64,000 nt of DNA from Arachnopeziza araneosa (Eukaryota; Ascomycota; Leotiomycetes; Helotiales; Arachnopezizaceae), in assembly GCA_003988855.1 (NCBI GenBank), contig QYAI01000040.1:62001-126000 (forward strand), given 5' to 3'. Within the stretch, counting starts at the first letter, position 1, and each line of letters opens with the position of its first letter. This document shows, piece by piece, positions 20,977-32,669 of this stretch. The notes beneath the pieces were generated by a model, which did not search any database, was not told the DNA's origin, and worked only from the letters and a program-made list of their open reading frames with translations. The translations under genes and the position numbers were made by a program.

Positions 20977-21762
20977 TTATAGCCATTCCTGACCTCTTGC
21001 CTTTCGACCATCTTGAGAACTTCTGAACACACCTCCTTTTGCGGTAACATGGCCCTCTCTCACCAAGCCAATCAGCAGCTGAACGCCAACACCGACTCCA
21101 TCAATGACTTGGGCTACCGCGTCTTTCGCGCCTACCGTCTCTTCGCATCGAATTTTCATCTCGGTCATGCCAGCACAACCCAACGCAATGCAATCAGCAC
21201 CTTTCTCTTGGACAAGTCTCCGAGCCGCTTCGCCAACCAGTCCGAGAACTTTGTCGCGTGGCAGTCTTTCCAGCTCAAGAACTCCCAAACCAGTCGTCTC
21301 GCATCCAACTGAAAAGCCTCCCAGACCGTAATTTCTGATGGCATCTTCATGCATGATCTTGCTTCTCGCACCGGTTGCTACAACACCGAGCCGGCCACCG
21401 AGCATTCGAGCTGCGTAGAGCGAAGCTTCCATGATGCCGATGACGGGGCCCGAAAGCTCTTCCCGCAGTGCGTTGATGAGCGGATGAGCACTGAAGCATG
21501 CCACTAGAAATGCATCGTACTTGGAGGCAATGGGTACTACCGCACGGATAGATGCAGCGGCCGAGAGAACACCATCGAGATGTCCCTCAATCGCTGAAGG
21601 AGTCGGGTGAGGCGCTGTGAGGCCGGTCACGGTACAATAAGGAGGGAGAGTTGGCTCCAAGGAGCGAAGACAGGCCTCGGTCATAGAAGAGGTCCCATTA
21701 GGGTTGATGAGCAGGATATGGATGGCTCTTGTTGACGAACCCGTTACTGAGGAGAGCGCCAT
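20977..21762 (-). CDS. Asp/Glu/hydantoin racemase family protein
   Basis: Single exon, 261 residues, full length. The protein shows the family N-terminus (IHILLINPNGTSSMTEACLR) and the two cysteines used as acid and base: VACFSAHP near residue 88 and ALGCAGMTEM near residue 197. GPVIGIMEASLYAARMLGGR lies between. Hydantoin racemases interconvert D- and L-5-substituted hydantoins; the fungal relative Dcg1 is tied to allantoin and nitrogen catabolism. Its neighbour is a broken N-carbamoyl-amino-acid hydrolase, the enzyme that would normally act downstream, and its promoter side faces a Zn(II)2Cys6 regulator. The substrate is inferred, not proven. The last 15 residues are polar and variable. Confidence 0.88.
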   Translation of the reverse strand: MALSSVTGSSTRAIHILLINPNGTSSMTEACLRSLEPTLPPYCTVTGLTAPHPTPSAIEGHLDGVLSAAASIRAVVPIASKYDAFLVACFSAHPLINALREELSGPVIGIMEASLYAARMLGGRLGVVATGARSKIMHEDAIRNYGLGGFSVGCETTGLGVLELERLPRDKVLGLVGEAARRLVQEKGADCIALGCAGMTEMKIRCEETVGAKDAVAQVIDGVGVGVQLLIGLVREGHVTAKGGVFRSSQDGRKARGQEWL

Positions 21763-22291
21763 GCTTGTGCACCAGGAATGAAATTAAGGGACAAGCTGGG
21801 ACTCGACTTGAGCTCCTGGTCTCTTATTAGCAGTGGCACATACATTATACATGAACAGATCTGGTGTTACCTGGCTCTGCTCTGCTGGGCTGGATATTAG
21901 GATCGAGGGCAGCACTGGCTGGGCAGATAGGCACGGCCAAGGTTTGGCCGCACAACAGCAGATTGCAGCGTCAATGGTGGTCGTCGTGGCCCCGCTCGCA
22001 GCGCAACCTAAAACTTCGCTCTTGTTCGAGTCCGCGATCCTCGTAGCTTTCTCCCCTCGAGCGACGCCCAGCCAGCTGATTCCGCCTGAATCGAGAGGGA
22101 TGTGAAGGAGACACAACCGACACACGGAGATGTTGGGCGACCAGCCTATGCCCGCTTACCCGTAGCCGCCGGCCGAACTCGCTCGCTCGCTCGCTGCTTC
22201 CTCGAGTCCCCGTCGCCGTCGCTGCCGTCGCTAGTCGCTAGTACAGCACCGACCGTACTGTCCTGTACGTACCTGTTCCCTCCTCCGCCAG
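21763..22291. promoter_or_regulatory. Divergent promoter between racemase and regulator
   Basis: 529 bases between the racemase start and the regulator start. There is at least one GATA-type core (AGATAG, about 21926-21931), the sort of site used in nitrogen catabolite control. One site alone is not significant. The second half is GC-rich with short CGCT repeats (about 22180-22196). Confidence 0.35.
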
Positions 22292-24723
22292 ATGGATACG
22301 CATACGCACACGCACAACTATGCTCAAGCCTCGCTCTCGCCCACCGACTTCTTCAATGGCTTGGGTCTGACATCGCCGGTGAACGATGGCCGCAGTCTGG
22401 AGCTGGTGCCACCCGTGGCGGGGCCCCGGTTATACAAGAGCAGGAAATATCGCCCGTGCGATTTCTGCAGAAACAGACAAGTCGCCTGTGTCATCACGAC
22501 CGATCCTCCTTGCGGCCTCTGTTCCAGCCATGGGAGGGAGTGCACCTTTGTCGAACGCCCGAAGAAGAAACGGAGGAGGGTGCCAGACCTCGGGAATGGA
22601 GAGTCGAGTGGAGCTGGAGCTTCAGGTGAGCGCTTCTGCTTGCTACCCCACGCATAAGTCTATGCACCGTCCGACGGCGAGAGCAGACTTCGACGCTGCC
22701 ATCTTGTCCGAGAGGAGCTCTTCTGTCGTGATAAATGCCTCTCTTTGCCGTGGATAGCTTGTCGCCGCAACGGCTCCACAGCTCTCTTATCTTTGAGCAC
22801 CCATGCATTTTGACCTTCTATCTATGATGAATCGTGTCCCTCAACTGACCTGATTTGCTCTTCCAGCTGCCATCCAACAATTCGACCCATCTGCGGCCCA
22901 GCTGAGCCCCGGATTCCTGGCTCAATATAATGGGGAACAATCGTACCACGGATTAAACGGACACCACAACAGTTTAGATTCCCAATCCTCGTCCGACCAG
23001 CTACACCCGCTTGGTCACGGTCAAGATGACTCGCCGATCTATCATATGGACCCCTATATGCAGATGATGGCGAGCGTGCCCAGAATCCGATCACTGGATT
23101 CTCAACCAACCAGATCCGCCAGACTCATTGGAGAAACTGGGGAGAGCAACCCGTATCTGCTACGGCATTACAGATACGATGAAAACGACGAGTGCACCGT
23201 TTCGAAATTGACCTATCGCCGCATCAAAAGTGTCGTCGGTCAGAATTCAATGTCGAGAGAGAAAGGAGAGCCGCCGGTTGTTTTCATGTTAGCGGACGAT
23301 AGTCTGGCACAAAAAGGAGAGCCTCGAGTTGAGGAAGATGTGCTTGCAAAAGCACGCTCAGAAATGACCAGTATGTTTAATGACCAAGAAGCTATCAGGC
23401 TGATTGGACTTTTTTTCCGATTTGTATATCCGTATTTTCCCATCATGTCTCGGGGTGAGATTTTCATGAACGGGGCAATATCTCCAGCGGTCCCTCTCTC
23501 TCTACTAGCTGCTATGTATGCTACGGCTCTACCATTCATGCTTTACGACGACCTTTTAGCGACGACTCTTGTACACGCACCCCCTCCCTCGCATCAGTTG
23601 TTCCGAATCTCATGGACTTCAGTCACCCAGGAATTACATACTCCTAGACTTGCTACTCTACAAGCATGTCTTCTTCTATTGCAGCGAGCGCCTACGAATC
23701 GCTTTACAACCGATACCCCGTGGAAAACCAGTCTGGTAGGATGGACTGTTAGTCTGGCTCAGATTCTCGGCCTCCCAAGAGAATGCAGCGATTGGTCCAG
23801 TATTCCCACTTGGGAAATGACCTTGAGAAAAAGACTTTGGTATGGTGTTCTCATCATGGATAAATGGGCTTCTCTTGGAGCTGGTATGCCGAGTCACATT
23901 CGCAGCGAGGATTTTGATGTACATCCCCTTCTGGATTCTGATCTCGAACCGATGGGCCAGACTTTGAATGGCGCTCCCAGCTTTCCCGATCCCGAAGAAG
24001 ATAGCGCCAACCACTTTCGTCTTCTCACAGAACTGACCATGATTCTAAGCGACATCATGGACTCTTACTACTCTCTTCGTGCAACTCAGCGAACGTCAAA
24101 AAACTTCACTCTGTCCTTGGAGCTGGCCCGACCTCTACGTACAAGGTTGAAGGAATGGAATGATTCGCTCCCTGCCGCCATGTCACTACGACATCCCGAA
24201 CGGGTTGACAACCGGGGGATGACTCGACTGAGTGGCAATCCTTCACTTTCTCTCGCATATATTGTAGCTACAATGACACTTTTCCGGGCACTCCTCCGGC
24301 CACTGGAAAATCTGACTAGCCTGGAGGAAGAAGACCACGGCATTGTGGGGAGTCGTATGGCGGTACGAGCTGGGGCGAAAGAGTGTGCCAAGGAGGTAGT
24401 GGAGTTTGCGGAAAACCTAGGAAAAGGCGCGCTAGATGCATTTTGGCATTCTTGTAAGAGTATCCAGCCTCAAGGTCTCGCACTCTCTCTAACAGTTGCT
24501 AGGGTCTCGGGCAAACTTCGCCATTGCCTCTTCTTTCCTTATGCAACTCTTGATTACCTCCGAGGCGGAAGCAGAGTCGGCCGAGATCACTGATTTAGTA
24601 ACGCGTTGGCGATGGGCCATGCGAATTGGGAGCGGGAGTACCGGAAATGGGCTTATGAGTCTGGGTTTGTTAAGGATGGACGGCCTATTGTTGGAAAACG
24701 GGACACAACAGCCAAGTGTTTAG
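22292..24723 (+). CDS. Zn(II)2Cys6 fungal transcription factor
   Basis: Exons are 22292-22625, 22867-24453 and 24503-24723; 713 residues. The binuclear zinc cluster lies at about residues 54-81: CDFC, then C after RNRQVA, then CGLC, then C after SSHGRE, followed by a basic linker (RPKKKRRR). The regulatory domain begins near residue 260 (FVYPYFPIMSRGEIF) and contains typical elements such as LATLQACLLLLQR, SLAQILGLPRECSDW and EMTLRKRLWYGVLIMDKWASL. The last intron is needed to keep the C-terminal helix SRANFAIASSFLMQLL in frame. The spacing and the SHGRECTF finger recall the Dal81/TamA group of nitrogen regulators, but this subgroup call is tentative. Its divergent placement beside a racemase gene suggests it controls that gene. 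Confidence 0.9.
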
Positions 24724-26350
24724 GAGTTTACGAGTGCCAAAAGGATGGGAGGTATTCTGTGTACACAGTGCTTTATTCTGCTTTCGGTAGTATGTCTCGA
24801 AATACAAGGCACGCCACGGGATCGTGGGTGCACTAAGCCGCTATATTTGAAAGTTTTGAAGAGGGTTCTCCACGAAAATAGCCATGAACAAAAGCGTGCG
24901 CTGCTCACCGCTCACATTCTGTCAGATGCTCAGGAAAAGTAAATAGATCATTATAAATAGCCTGGAGTGTCTACCGAATCAAAATGTCCAAGTTTATCTC
25001 TTCAGATGTGTTTGAGAGGTGTATGTAGGGTAGCCGACGTGGTTCTAGGCGGGCAGTGAGCCGCGCAGCTGGTCGTGGGTCGGAGGTGAGACGAGAGCTG
25101 CGTAACAAGCAACGAGTAAACAAACTAGTCGCACGTCTATCTCGATCGATCGACAAGTCGCTAGCCTCGATCTTCCCCACACCCAATAGTCGTTTCTTTT
25201 CATGGCTCTCAGTCGATCTTTCAACGTCATGATCCAAGGGCAGCGCTGCCTATCGCGTCTCGAGGTTGGCTCGTCAGGTCGGCAACGAGGACTCCAAGCT
25301 CGCTTTCAGCTATGCAAACGTCTGCCATTACTAGGCCGAGACCGCGTACCGGCGAAGCAGAGGGTTGTCGCTTTGGCATCTTGACAGCTTCAGCTATTCA
25401 AGGGCTGTGAGACGGCCAAGGCGGTTCGGGCTCCTGATTCGAGCAGATGCGACTGTCGCTCCTATTCGACCTCAGCTTCTTCTTGTCAATGGGACCTTTG
25501 CACGCAGACGTCAATACCAGGTCGGAGGTACCCAGGAACATGCTGGTTCCCACGGCGGCGGTTCATTGGCATTGCCTGGCTGGCTGCTGGCGGCCTCCAT
25601 CCCCCACCCTCCACCAGACATGCACACCACCAGCTATCGATGGGCGAACGAGAGAGCAGCTCGCGGAAAGCTTCAATTAATAGCATCGCCATATCACGCG
25701 TCTGACTGCTTCCGCCACATGATATCGCCATTGACCTGGTCGCAGGTCCTATCTCTTGAGCGAAAAGGTGGAACACGGCTCACCTGCCTGGCCGACCAGG
25801 TCTTAGTTGCCCGCATTGGTCGAGCCCCCAGCATCGCCATCATCTTCTCTCTCGACTCTCCCATCCCACCAGACCGGGAACATTGAATCCCCGCATATGT
25901 ACGCGGTAGGGCTCCATTGTGATAGGGCAATGTCGCCGTCCAAAGAGGCAAATCCCTATGATTTGATGCTACCGACAAGCTGTTTTTGATACACGACAGC
26001 ACGGAATACCGCCCGTTACGACCATTTCTTCGCGCTCGAATTAACGCCATAATTATAGCCTCCTCCCTATCCAATTCCTTATTTGTGCGTGGCTCCGTTG
26101 ACTTGCTTAGCGACGGCCTCAGTCGGAGGTCCCGACCAAGTCCTGCAAGTATGGCCTGCACGGCAGATCACAGAATAGCTTGCCCTTCAAGCAGAACGTG
26201 GAGATTTGCTGGCCCGTCCAGTGGTACGGAGCCCTACGTTCTATATTGAGCATTTCTTTTGTCACGGATATTTAATAGACTTGTGAGAACTGATTTCGAG
26301 AGTTGGTTTTTTTTTTTTTTTGGGCTTTACCGCATTGCTTGTCTCTCATC
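24724..26350. other. Intergenic region upstream of the NRPS-like gene
   Basis: About 1.6 kb. The stretch 25050-25900 is GC-rich and full of short overlapping frames on both strands without coding character. A run of 14 thymines precedes the next gene at about 26309-26322. I see no gene here. Confidence 0.5.
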
Positions 26351-29300
26351 ATGGCTCCGATGCTTCTTGAACACCCCCCTCAAGAAACTTTTCCCAACAA
26401 GTCATTTCCAATATGTTCAGACCCTTCCGTTTTTGTTTCTGAACATGCTTCGCAGCGGACCAAGGACCTCTGGTGGTTACACGGTCATCCCCATTCGATA
26501 CGCTACTCTAATCCAAATTTGACGAGTTTTGGGGCTCTCGTTCGACATGATGCCGATATATATAGGGGCCAGAAGGCTTTCCTCTATCCCAGTTCGGACA
26601 AGGCATCCACCCCATATCAATCGATGACATGGGATGAGTTCGACCGAGTGACGGAGGTTCTAGCATTATCCTATGCTAGTTTACTGAGAGAGGAACTCGA
26701 GGAAGCAAATCTCAGCCAAAAGCAACCAACAATTGCCTTGCTTGGACGTGGAGTTACATTGGACTACTTTTGTACTCAACTCGCTCTTCAAAAGCTTGGT
26801 GTCAGAGTCCTTCTGCTTGCCGAAGGCAATTCTCTGGCAGCAATTCATCATCTCATAGCCAAATGCCAAGTAGTCGCTGTCATCACGGACTTGAAAAATG
26901 CCAGCGTCGACACACAAGATATTCGAAAGATCAAATTGATTGAGGATTTACCCTCGGAAATGGATGTGAATTATGAAGACTTGGATAAGGTGAAGTTTCA
27001 GGACGTCGGAGATGTCTGGGAGAGGCATAGTTTCATCATTCACTCAAGTGGCTCCACTGGGATGCCAAAGCCTATCATACATACCAACAGAAGTATGATG
27101 CTTATTGCACGAATGTATCGGTTGTTTCAGGAGTTCGATATTGAAAATTGGTTTCTCTTGTTTCCATTGTGAGCGTCGCACTTAACTCCATTTTCATTAA
27201 CTTACCAAGAGCAGATACCATATTGCTGGCATCTCTGTTGCAATTTCCAATCTTCCTAATGGGCAATTACTATCGTTCCCACCCATTTCTTGGCCACCGT
27301 CATCATCATCCCTCTTATCTGCATGGGAAACACTTTCGAATATGGGACATCCAGTCGAATGTGTCCATTGTGCGCCCACCCTCATTGAAAACATGGTTGA
27401 ATTCATTGAAGAGAATGGTTCTGACTTCACTCCATTAATTTCTCTTAAAATTCTCCAGCCAGGTGGAGCAGCACTTTCAGATAATCTAGTCAAAACCCTG
27501 GTAAATGCTGGTGTCAATGTCAAAACGACTTATGGCAGCACTGAAATTGGCCCCCCTTTTCGTACAATACCTCACACCCGCTCAAGTACAAAATGTTACT
27601 CGTTCAGGAATCTTTATCCTGACAGTCCATACGTCAAGATGGAGAAAGTAGAACCAGGTGTTTACGAATGCATCGTCTATAAAGGCTTCGAATTGGCCGC
27701 TGAATTGTGGGAGGGGAAGCCTGATAGTGAGCCATATCGAACCAATGATTTGTTCATTCAAGATCCTCCTGGAAGTGGAAATTTCGTATTGCAAGGAAGG
27801 AAAGACGATATCCTCGTTCATTCAAATGGAGAGAACACTAACGGCGGAGCGCTCCAACTTGATATCCAAAGTTCTTCGAAAGTCCTTCACAAAGTCCTCG
27901 CCTTAGGTCACTCAAAGCCTGGTGTGGCGCTCTTGGTCGAAGTAAATGCAGACTATGACCCAGAAAGTGAAACAACTATCCAGGGCGTTTGGAAAGCTGT
28001 CCAGAAGATAAACCCACTGTATCCAAAACACTCGCAGGTCATTCAGTCCATGATCAAAATCCTCCCGAGAGGGTCAACACTCCCGGTTACGCCCAAAGGA
28101 AATGTCAAACGAAAAGCAGCAGAATCTCTTTATACCTCACTTATCTCCGAACTATACTCCACTATCACCACATCCTCCATACAGAATCAATCAATGGCTT
28201 CGCTGCCCGAATTCATTCGCACTACCCTTTCCTCCCTCACAGAGATACCCCGTTCCGACATTGAAGACCACATGACTTTCTATGAGCTTGGAATCGACTC
28301 TCGGCTCGCTCTCTCATTACGCACTTCCTTATCCTCACACCTCTTCGTGCCAATCTCGCTGAACATGATCTTTGAAAACCCAACAATCGCAAAGCTTGTC
28401 CCAGCCCTCACTGCGATCAAATCCCGAGCTGCTATTCCGCAGGAGAAGAAAGGAAACTCGGAGAACGTTATTCAGACCTTGCTATCGAGACTCGAAGCTG
28501 ATTTAAGGGATTGGCCTCTTCGCTCAGCCGAGAAATCGTTCCAGAAAGTCGACAAGGAGGTGATTCTTCTCACAGGAGTAACTGGCACCGTTGGCACCGC
28601 TCTACTAGAAGTCTTTGCCACTACTCCTTCAGTAAGGAAAATCTATACGATGATTCGAGGACCAAATCCAATGGTTAGGTTACGCACATCTCTCGAGGGT
28701 AGGGGCTTAGATCCTTCCATCCTAGATGGAGGGAAGATTGAAGCAGTCAATTTCTGCATGCGAGACCCACTGCTAGGCCTAGACGTTGACACTTATCACA
28801 AACTTGCGAACGAGGTCACAATAATGGTCCAAAATGCCTGGAAGATGGACTTCAATCTTTTAGTTGAAGACTTTGAAGATGATTGCTTATTCAGTAAGTG
28901 GAATGAATCGTTCTGAAAACAAAGGTCACTAATGAGAACTAGATACAATGGCCCTCCTTCGCTTTGCCCACGCCGGAAGGCCCAAAACCCTTTCATTCAC
29001 CTCCAGCATCTCTACTTGCATGGGAGCCGGCCAAATCTCACCAACGGTCCCCGAATTACCCATCGGGCCATCATGCAGTGTCGCGCTTCCCAACGGCTAC
29101 GCACAATCCAAATATATCGTTGAACGGATCACGCAGACAGCCTCCAGAGAACTAGGTATTCAGATCAAACTCCTCAGAATAGGACAACTATGCGGTCATA
29201 CTCGTACGGGAAAGTGGAGTGCAGATGAGATGTGGCCCATCCTCCTAGCTACTTCCGCACATAAAGATATGCGCTGTATACCTACATTTGAAGGAAAGGC

Positions 29301-29751
29301 CGTCGATTGGGTGCCAGTGGATGTGGCTGCGCGTGTAATATCAGAACTTCTGCTTGAGGATCAAAAGGAGGAGAAGTATAGTGTGCATAACATTACAAAT
29401 CCGGAGCCTATCCCTTGGATGGCGCTTGTGGGAATGTTCAAGCGGAGCCTTGCTTCCTTTCCTTCCACCTCGATTTCCACATCCGCTAGGCTTCCGCCAG
29501 AACTCGAATCAATCCCCATGACCGAATGGGTAAAGAAACTCAACGTCCTCGCAGAAGGTGGTGGGGATATACCAGGCTTCAGGTTGCTTGGTTTCTTTGA
29601 GGAGATGGCCAAACAGAAGGGAAAGAGTAAGATTTTTGAGACGGAGAAGACGATGCGGCTTAGCAAGAGTCTGAAAGAGTGTCAACCATTTCAGGAGGAG
29701 TGGATGGGTGGGAATGTAAGAGCTTGGAAAGGGTGTGGATTTTTGAGCTAA
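26351..29751 (+). CDS. NRPS-like adenylate-forming reductase (A-T-R)
   Basis: Exons are 26351-27168, 27215-28893 and 28943-29751; 1101 residues. Domain order: adenylation domain (about 45-580, with SSGSTGMPKPIIHTNRS near 232, YGSTEIG and the hinge GRKDDILVHSNGE); a carrier-protein domain (about 600-680) whose pantetheine serine sits in ELGIDSRLALS; and an NAD(P)H thioester-reductase domain (about 715-1040) with LLTGVTGTVGTALLE and the catalytic GYAQSKY. Such enzymes activate a carboxylic acid, load it on the carrier and release it as aldehyde or alcohol. No condensation domain is present. No other biosynthetic genes sit beside it, so the substrate cannot be guessed; aryl acids and aminoadipate-like acids are known for relatives. 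All motifs are intact after splicing. Confidence 0.92.
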
Positions 29752-31004
29752 CGACTTTGGTGTTGGGTGTGGTGAGGTGTGGTATTGGGTGATGTTCAGG
29801 TTGATATACGATATTTGGATTGGTGTATGCAAAGATTGTATGTTGTCGGCCAGGCGTGGAAAAAGGGTCTGGTTCTGTATGAGTCTAAACCTTTTTATTT
29901 CTCTCTCTATCTTTAGCGACTGTTGGGCTGGGTAAAGTCTTTAATTTGTTTAAATGGATATCACGACAATGAACCGGATCAAATAGTTTTGAACGAACTT
30001 GTGCAATACCATAAAGTTTATCACCGCTGAAACACATACATGCGAGTTCAGCAAGTGATTCTAACTATAGAACACATATCGATTATGCAACAGCACACAT
30101 CTCGCCACCGACCTCACCCAACAGAAGAGAGTAAGTTGCCAAACCCAAGGGAGTAGAGCTCCCTCCTCTCCTCTCTCTATCCTCCCGCTTATCTCCCCGA
30201 CCTAGAAGACCCAAACCAAACCCAACCCAACCCAACCCCCAAGGCATAGACTACGATCCCGTCCCACCCCATCCCGGCTCCGGCTCTCCTTCCATAGTGA
30301 TGGGTGCGGGTTGTGATGGGTGTCGTGTGAGGGCTGCGTGTTGAGAGTGAAGTGAGGTGGGAGAGGGAGGGGGAGAGGAGAGGTGGGCAGGAGAGGAGAG
30401 GTGGGCAGGAGAGGAGAGGTGGGTTAGGAGGCGGTGAGGGATGGGGAGGGTTGATTTGGATGCTGTGGAGAGGAGGGTTGGGTAGGCAGGGAGAGGAGAT
30501 GGGGAATATAGAGCTTGAGAATATAGAATTTGGAGAGCTAAGCATACATGTGATGGTCAAGGAAGTATGAGACCACGAGTCCGACTTGGACAAATCGATA
30601 GGAGATTGAGGATGGCAAGATGTTATGTGAATAGAATATAGGTAGTACGAGGCTCAAGGAAGGCATTATAGTATTCATACAATTTGTCTTATATCATATT
30701 TGCATTAACAACGCCTTCTTTCCGTAAAATCGGCGCCATTGCAGTCCAGTCCCACATATCAACTACCCATTCCTTTCCTTTCCATCCACAACTCCCGATT
30801 CCTCAGTCATCCAGTACCACACAGGTCATATAATGCAACGAAAAAACAGATCCTTCTCAAACCCCGAAACGCCATCTATGCAAATCCCAGACTTGATAGC
30901 TTCATCAATACAAGCCACACAATTTCATTTATATGTGCAGGTCACTTATTCATTCAGTCATGTCATAAGTAATAAAGTTTTTAGGTGAGTCCATCGAAGG
31001 TACC
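29752..31004. other. Convergent 3' region with purine-rich repeats
   Basis: About 1.25 kb between two convergent stops. The middle part (30340-30500) is strongly purine-rich and creates long open frames on the opposite strand that are composition artefacts. It contains the 18-base repeat listed separately. No gene is supported. Confidence 0.5.
30372..30425. repeat. Three tandem copies of an 18-base GA/GT-rich unit
   Basis: The unit ggagaggagaggtgggca is repeated three times head to tail, the last copy ending in tt instead of ca. It sits in a wider purine-rich tract (30340-30500) in untranslated sequence. One strand is G-rich, so unusual DNA structure is possible. Confidence 0.8.
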
Positions 31005-32669
31005 CTATGAGGAATTCTGGGTCCTCGTTCTGATGCGGAAGGTATCTCTTAACCTGCTGGTCAACCTCGCTCGTTGACTTCTTTCTTCGGTGTCTTCTAC
31101 TACTTCTGGTGCACCTTCACGCTGACTCTGCTCTCGGAGTTGACGCAAGGCCGCGATACGCTCATCGGGTGGTGCGTGACGTAGACGGTTGAGATCCAAG
31201 AACCGGGAGATCCGATTGCGATGTGGATCGGCTGACTGTTCGCTGCCTTCTGTCACTAGGAGAGGTGGCGGGAGGTCGGAACCTTCGTTGGCAGGAGCGG
31301 GTTGATCAGCCAGTGAACTAGGTTCAGAATTCTCCGTATCCGCTGTTGCGGAAGTCACTGGGCGAAGATCATGTCGACTGACTTGACATTAGTGAAAGTC
31401 TGTATTAGAGGAGGCTGAACTTACCATAGTGGACATGTCCCGGAGACGTTTAACAACCAAGGATCAATACAAGCAGGATGGAATTTATGATTACAAGGTA
31501 GAACTCGAACATCTTCGCCGGTAGTGAAATCTTCTGTACATATTGAACAGCCGAGATGTTCTTCGGGTGGTGCTGCTGCTACTGCCGCTGTTCCGGACGA
31601 CTCCTGACCACTGTGAATTGATCCAGTCTGGGCCTCTCCGAGCCCAGATTCTACTGCGGCAGCGGTCTGTGTTGATTCCGCAGCATTATCACTACTTTTG
31701 ACCCCACGATCTGAGGTATGAGAATGTCCGTCCTCCAGCTCCACTTCTCTATTTCCTGACTTCGCTGGCTCTGGGTCTCCAAACTTGACAATGGGAAGTG
31801 TCTCCAACATAGCGCGAGCCAGACCCTTAGCACGACTCTGTCTTGGTCTACCTGGGAAGCCATTTCGTGGGCCATATCGCTCTGGATGTCGATGAGCGCG
31901 GACAGCACCAGTTGCAATGATTATCAGGAAGAGAAGGGTGATGATACCCGTGATACTGTAGAGAATACTCATCGCAACAGCAGTAGTAGGCGCTGGTCCC
32001 CCGTTGTTGCTGCTATTGGTTGCTGAGCCGGGTTGTCCGGTCAAAGTTTGGTTTGGGAAGATGGAGACATTGATATCGGAAGTTTGGGTCTGAGAAGGGA
32101 ATATTTGTACCGTCTCCAAGAGAGCTTGTGAATCAGTGAGGGTGGTCATTGAGAAGATGGCATCGTAGTCGTATTCTCCAGTAAGGTTGCAGGACTGGGC
32201 AGTAACACTGTAGAGCAAGATAGCCTTTGGTTTGACGTTCCCCGCAGTACCAACAATATCAGAGGCGTCGAGGTTGCCCTGGGTCGGATCGCAGGAAATC
32301 AAGGCAACGTCGGTATTGTTCAAGAGGTCTGCATTTGTAGCATCTGTGAGTTTCAATGGACCGGATATACTGATCTCCTGGTAAGAGTTGTCAGTCACAT
32401 GGCCAATATAGAGCTTGGAATCCACCTACCGACACCTGTGATGCAGTTGCGCCCTTCCCTTCCTGGGAGGTGAGGGGAATAATATCAAAGCTCTTCATTT
32501 GAGGAATAGGGCCGGCATCTGGAAGTTGCAGAATCAAATTGGGATCGGTCTCGCTCGATGGAATCGTGAGGTTCGTTGGGGCAACGGACTGAGCGGCAGC
32601 CATGGCGGAGAAGACGAGGATGGTAGATAAGAAGGCCGCCATGCTCCTCGCAACGGTCGACGTTGCCAT
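31005..32669 (-). CDS. Membrane-anchored RING-H2 E3 ligase-like protein
   Basis: Exons are 32430-32669, 31425-32377 and 31005-31377; 521 residues. Residues 1-26 look like a signal peptide (AFLSTILVFSAMAAAQS). A lumenal region of about 200 residues has several Asn-X-Ser/Thr sites. A transmembrane helix follows (SILYSITGIITLLFLIIIA), then a cytosolic basic stretch, and a RING-H2 finger near 375-420: CSIC, CNHKFHPAC with two histidines, and CPLC split by intron 2. The layout of signal peptide, lumenal domain, membrane helix and RING-H2 is that of PA-TM-RING ubiquitin ligases, which act on endosomal or vacuolar membranes. The lumenal part is too diverged for me to call a PA domain securely. The last 115 residues are acidic and Arg-rich, probably disordered. 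Confidence 0.9.

Noticed and set aside
30189..30593. 134-codon minus-strand frame rich in Pro and Ser
   Set aside because: It is produced by the purine-rich repeat tract and has no coding features.
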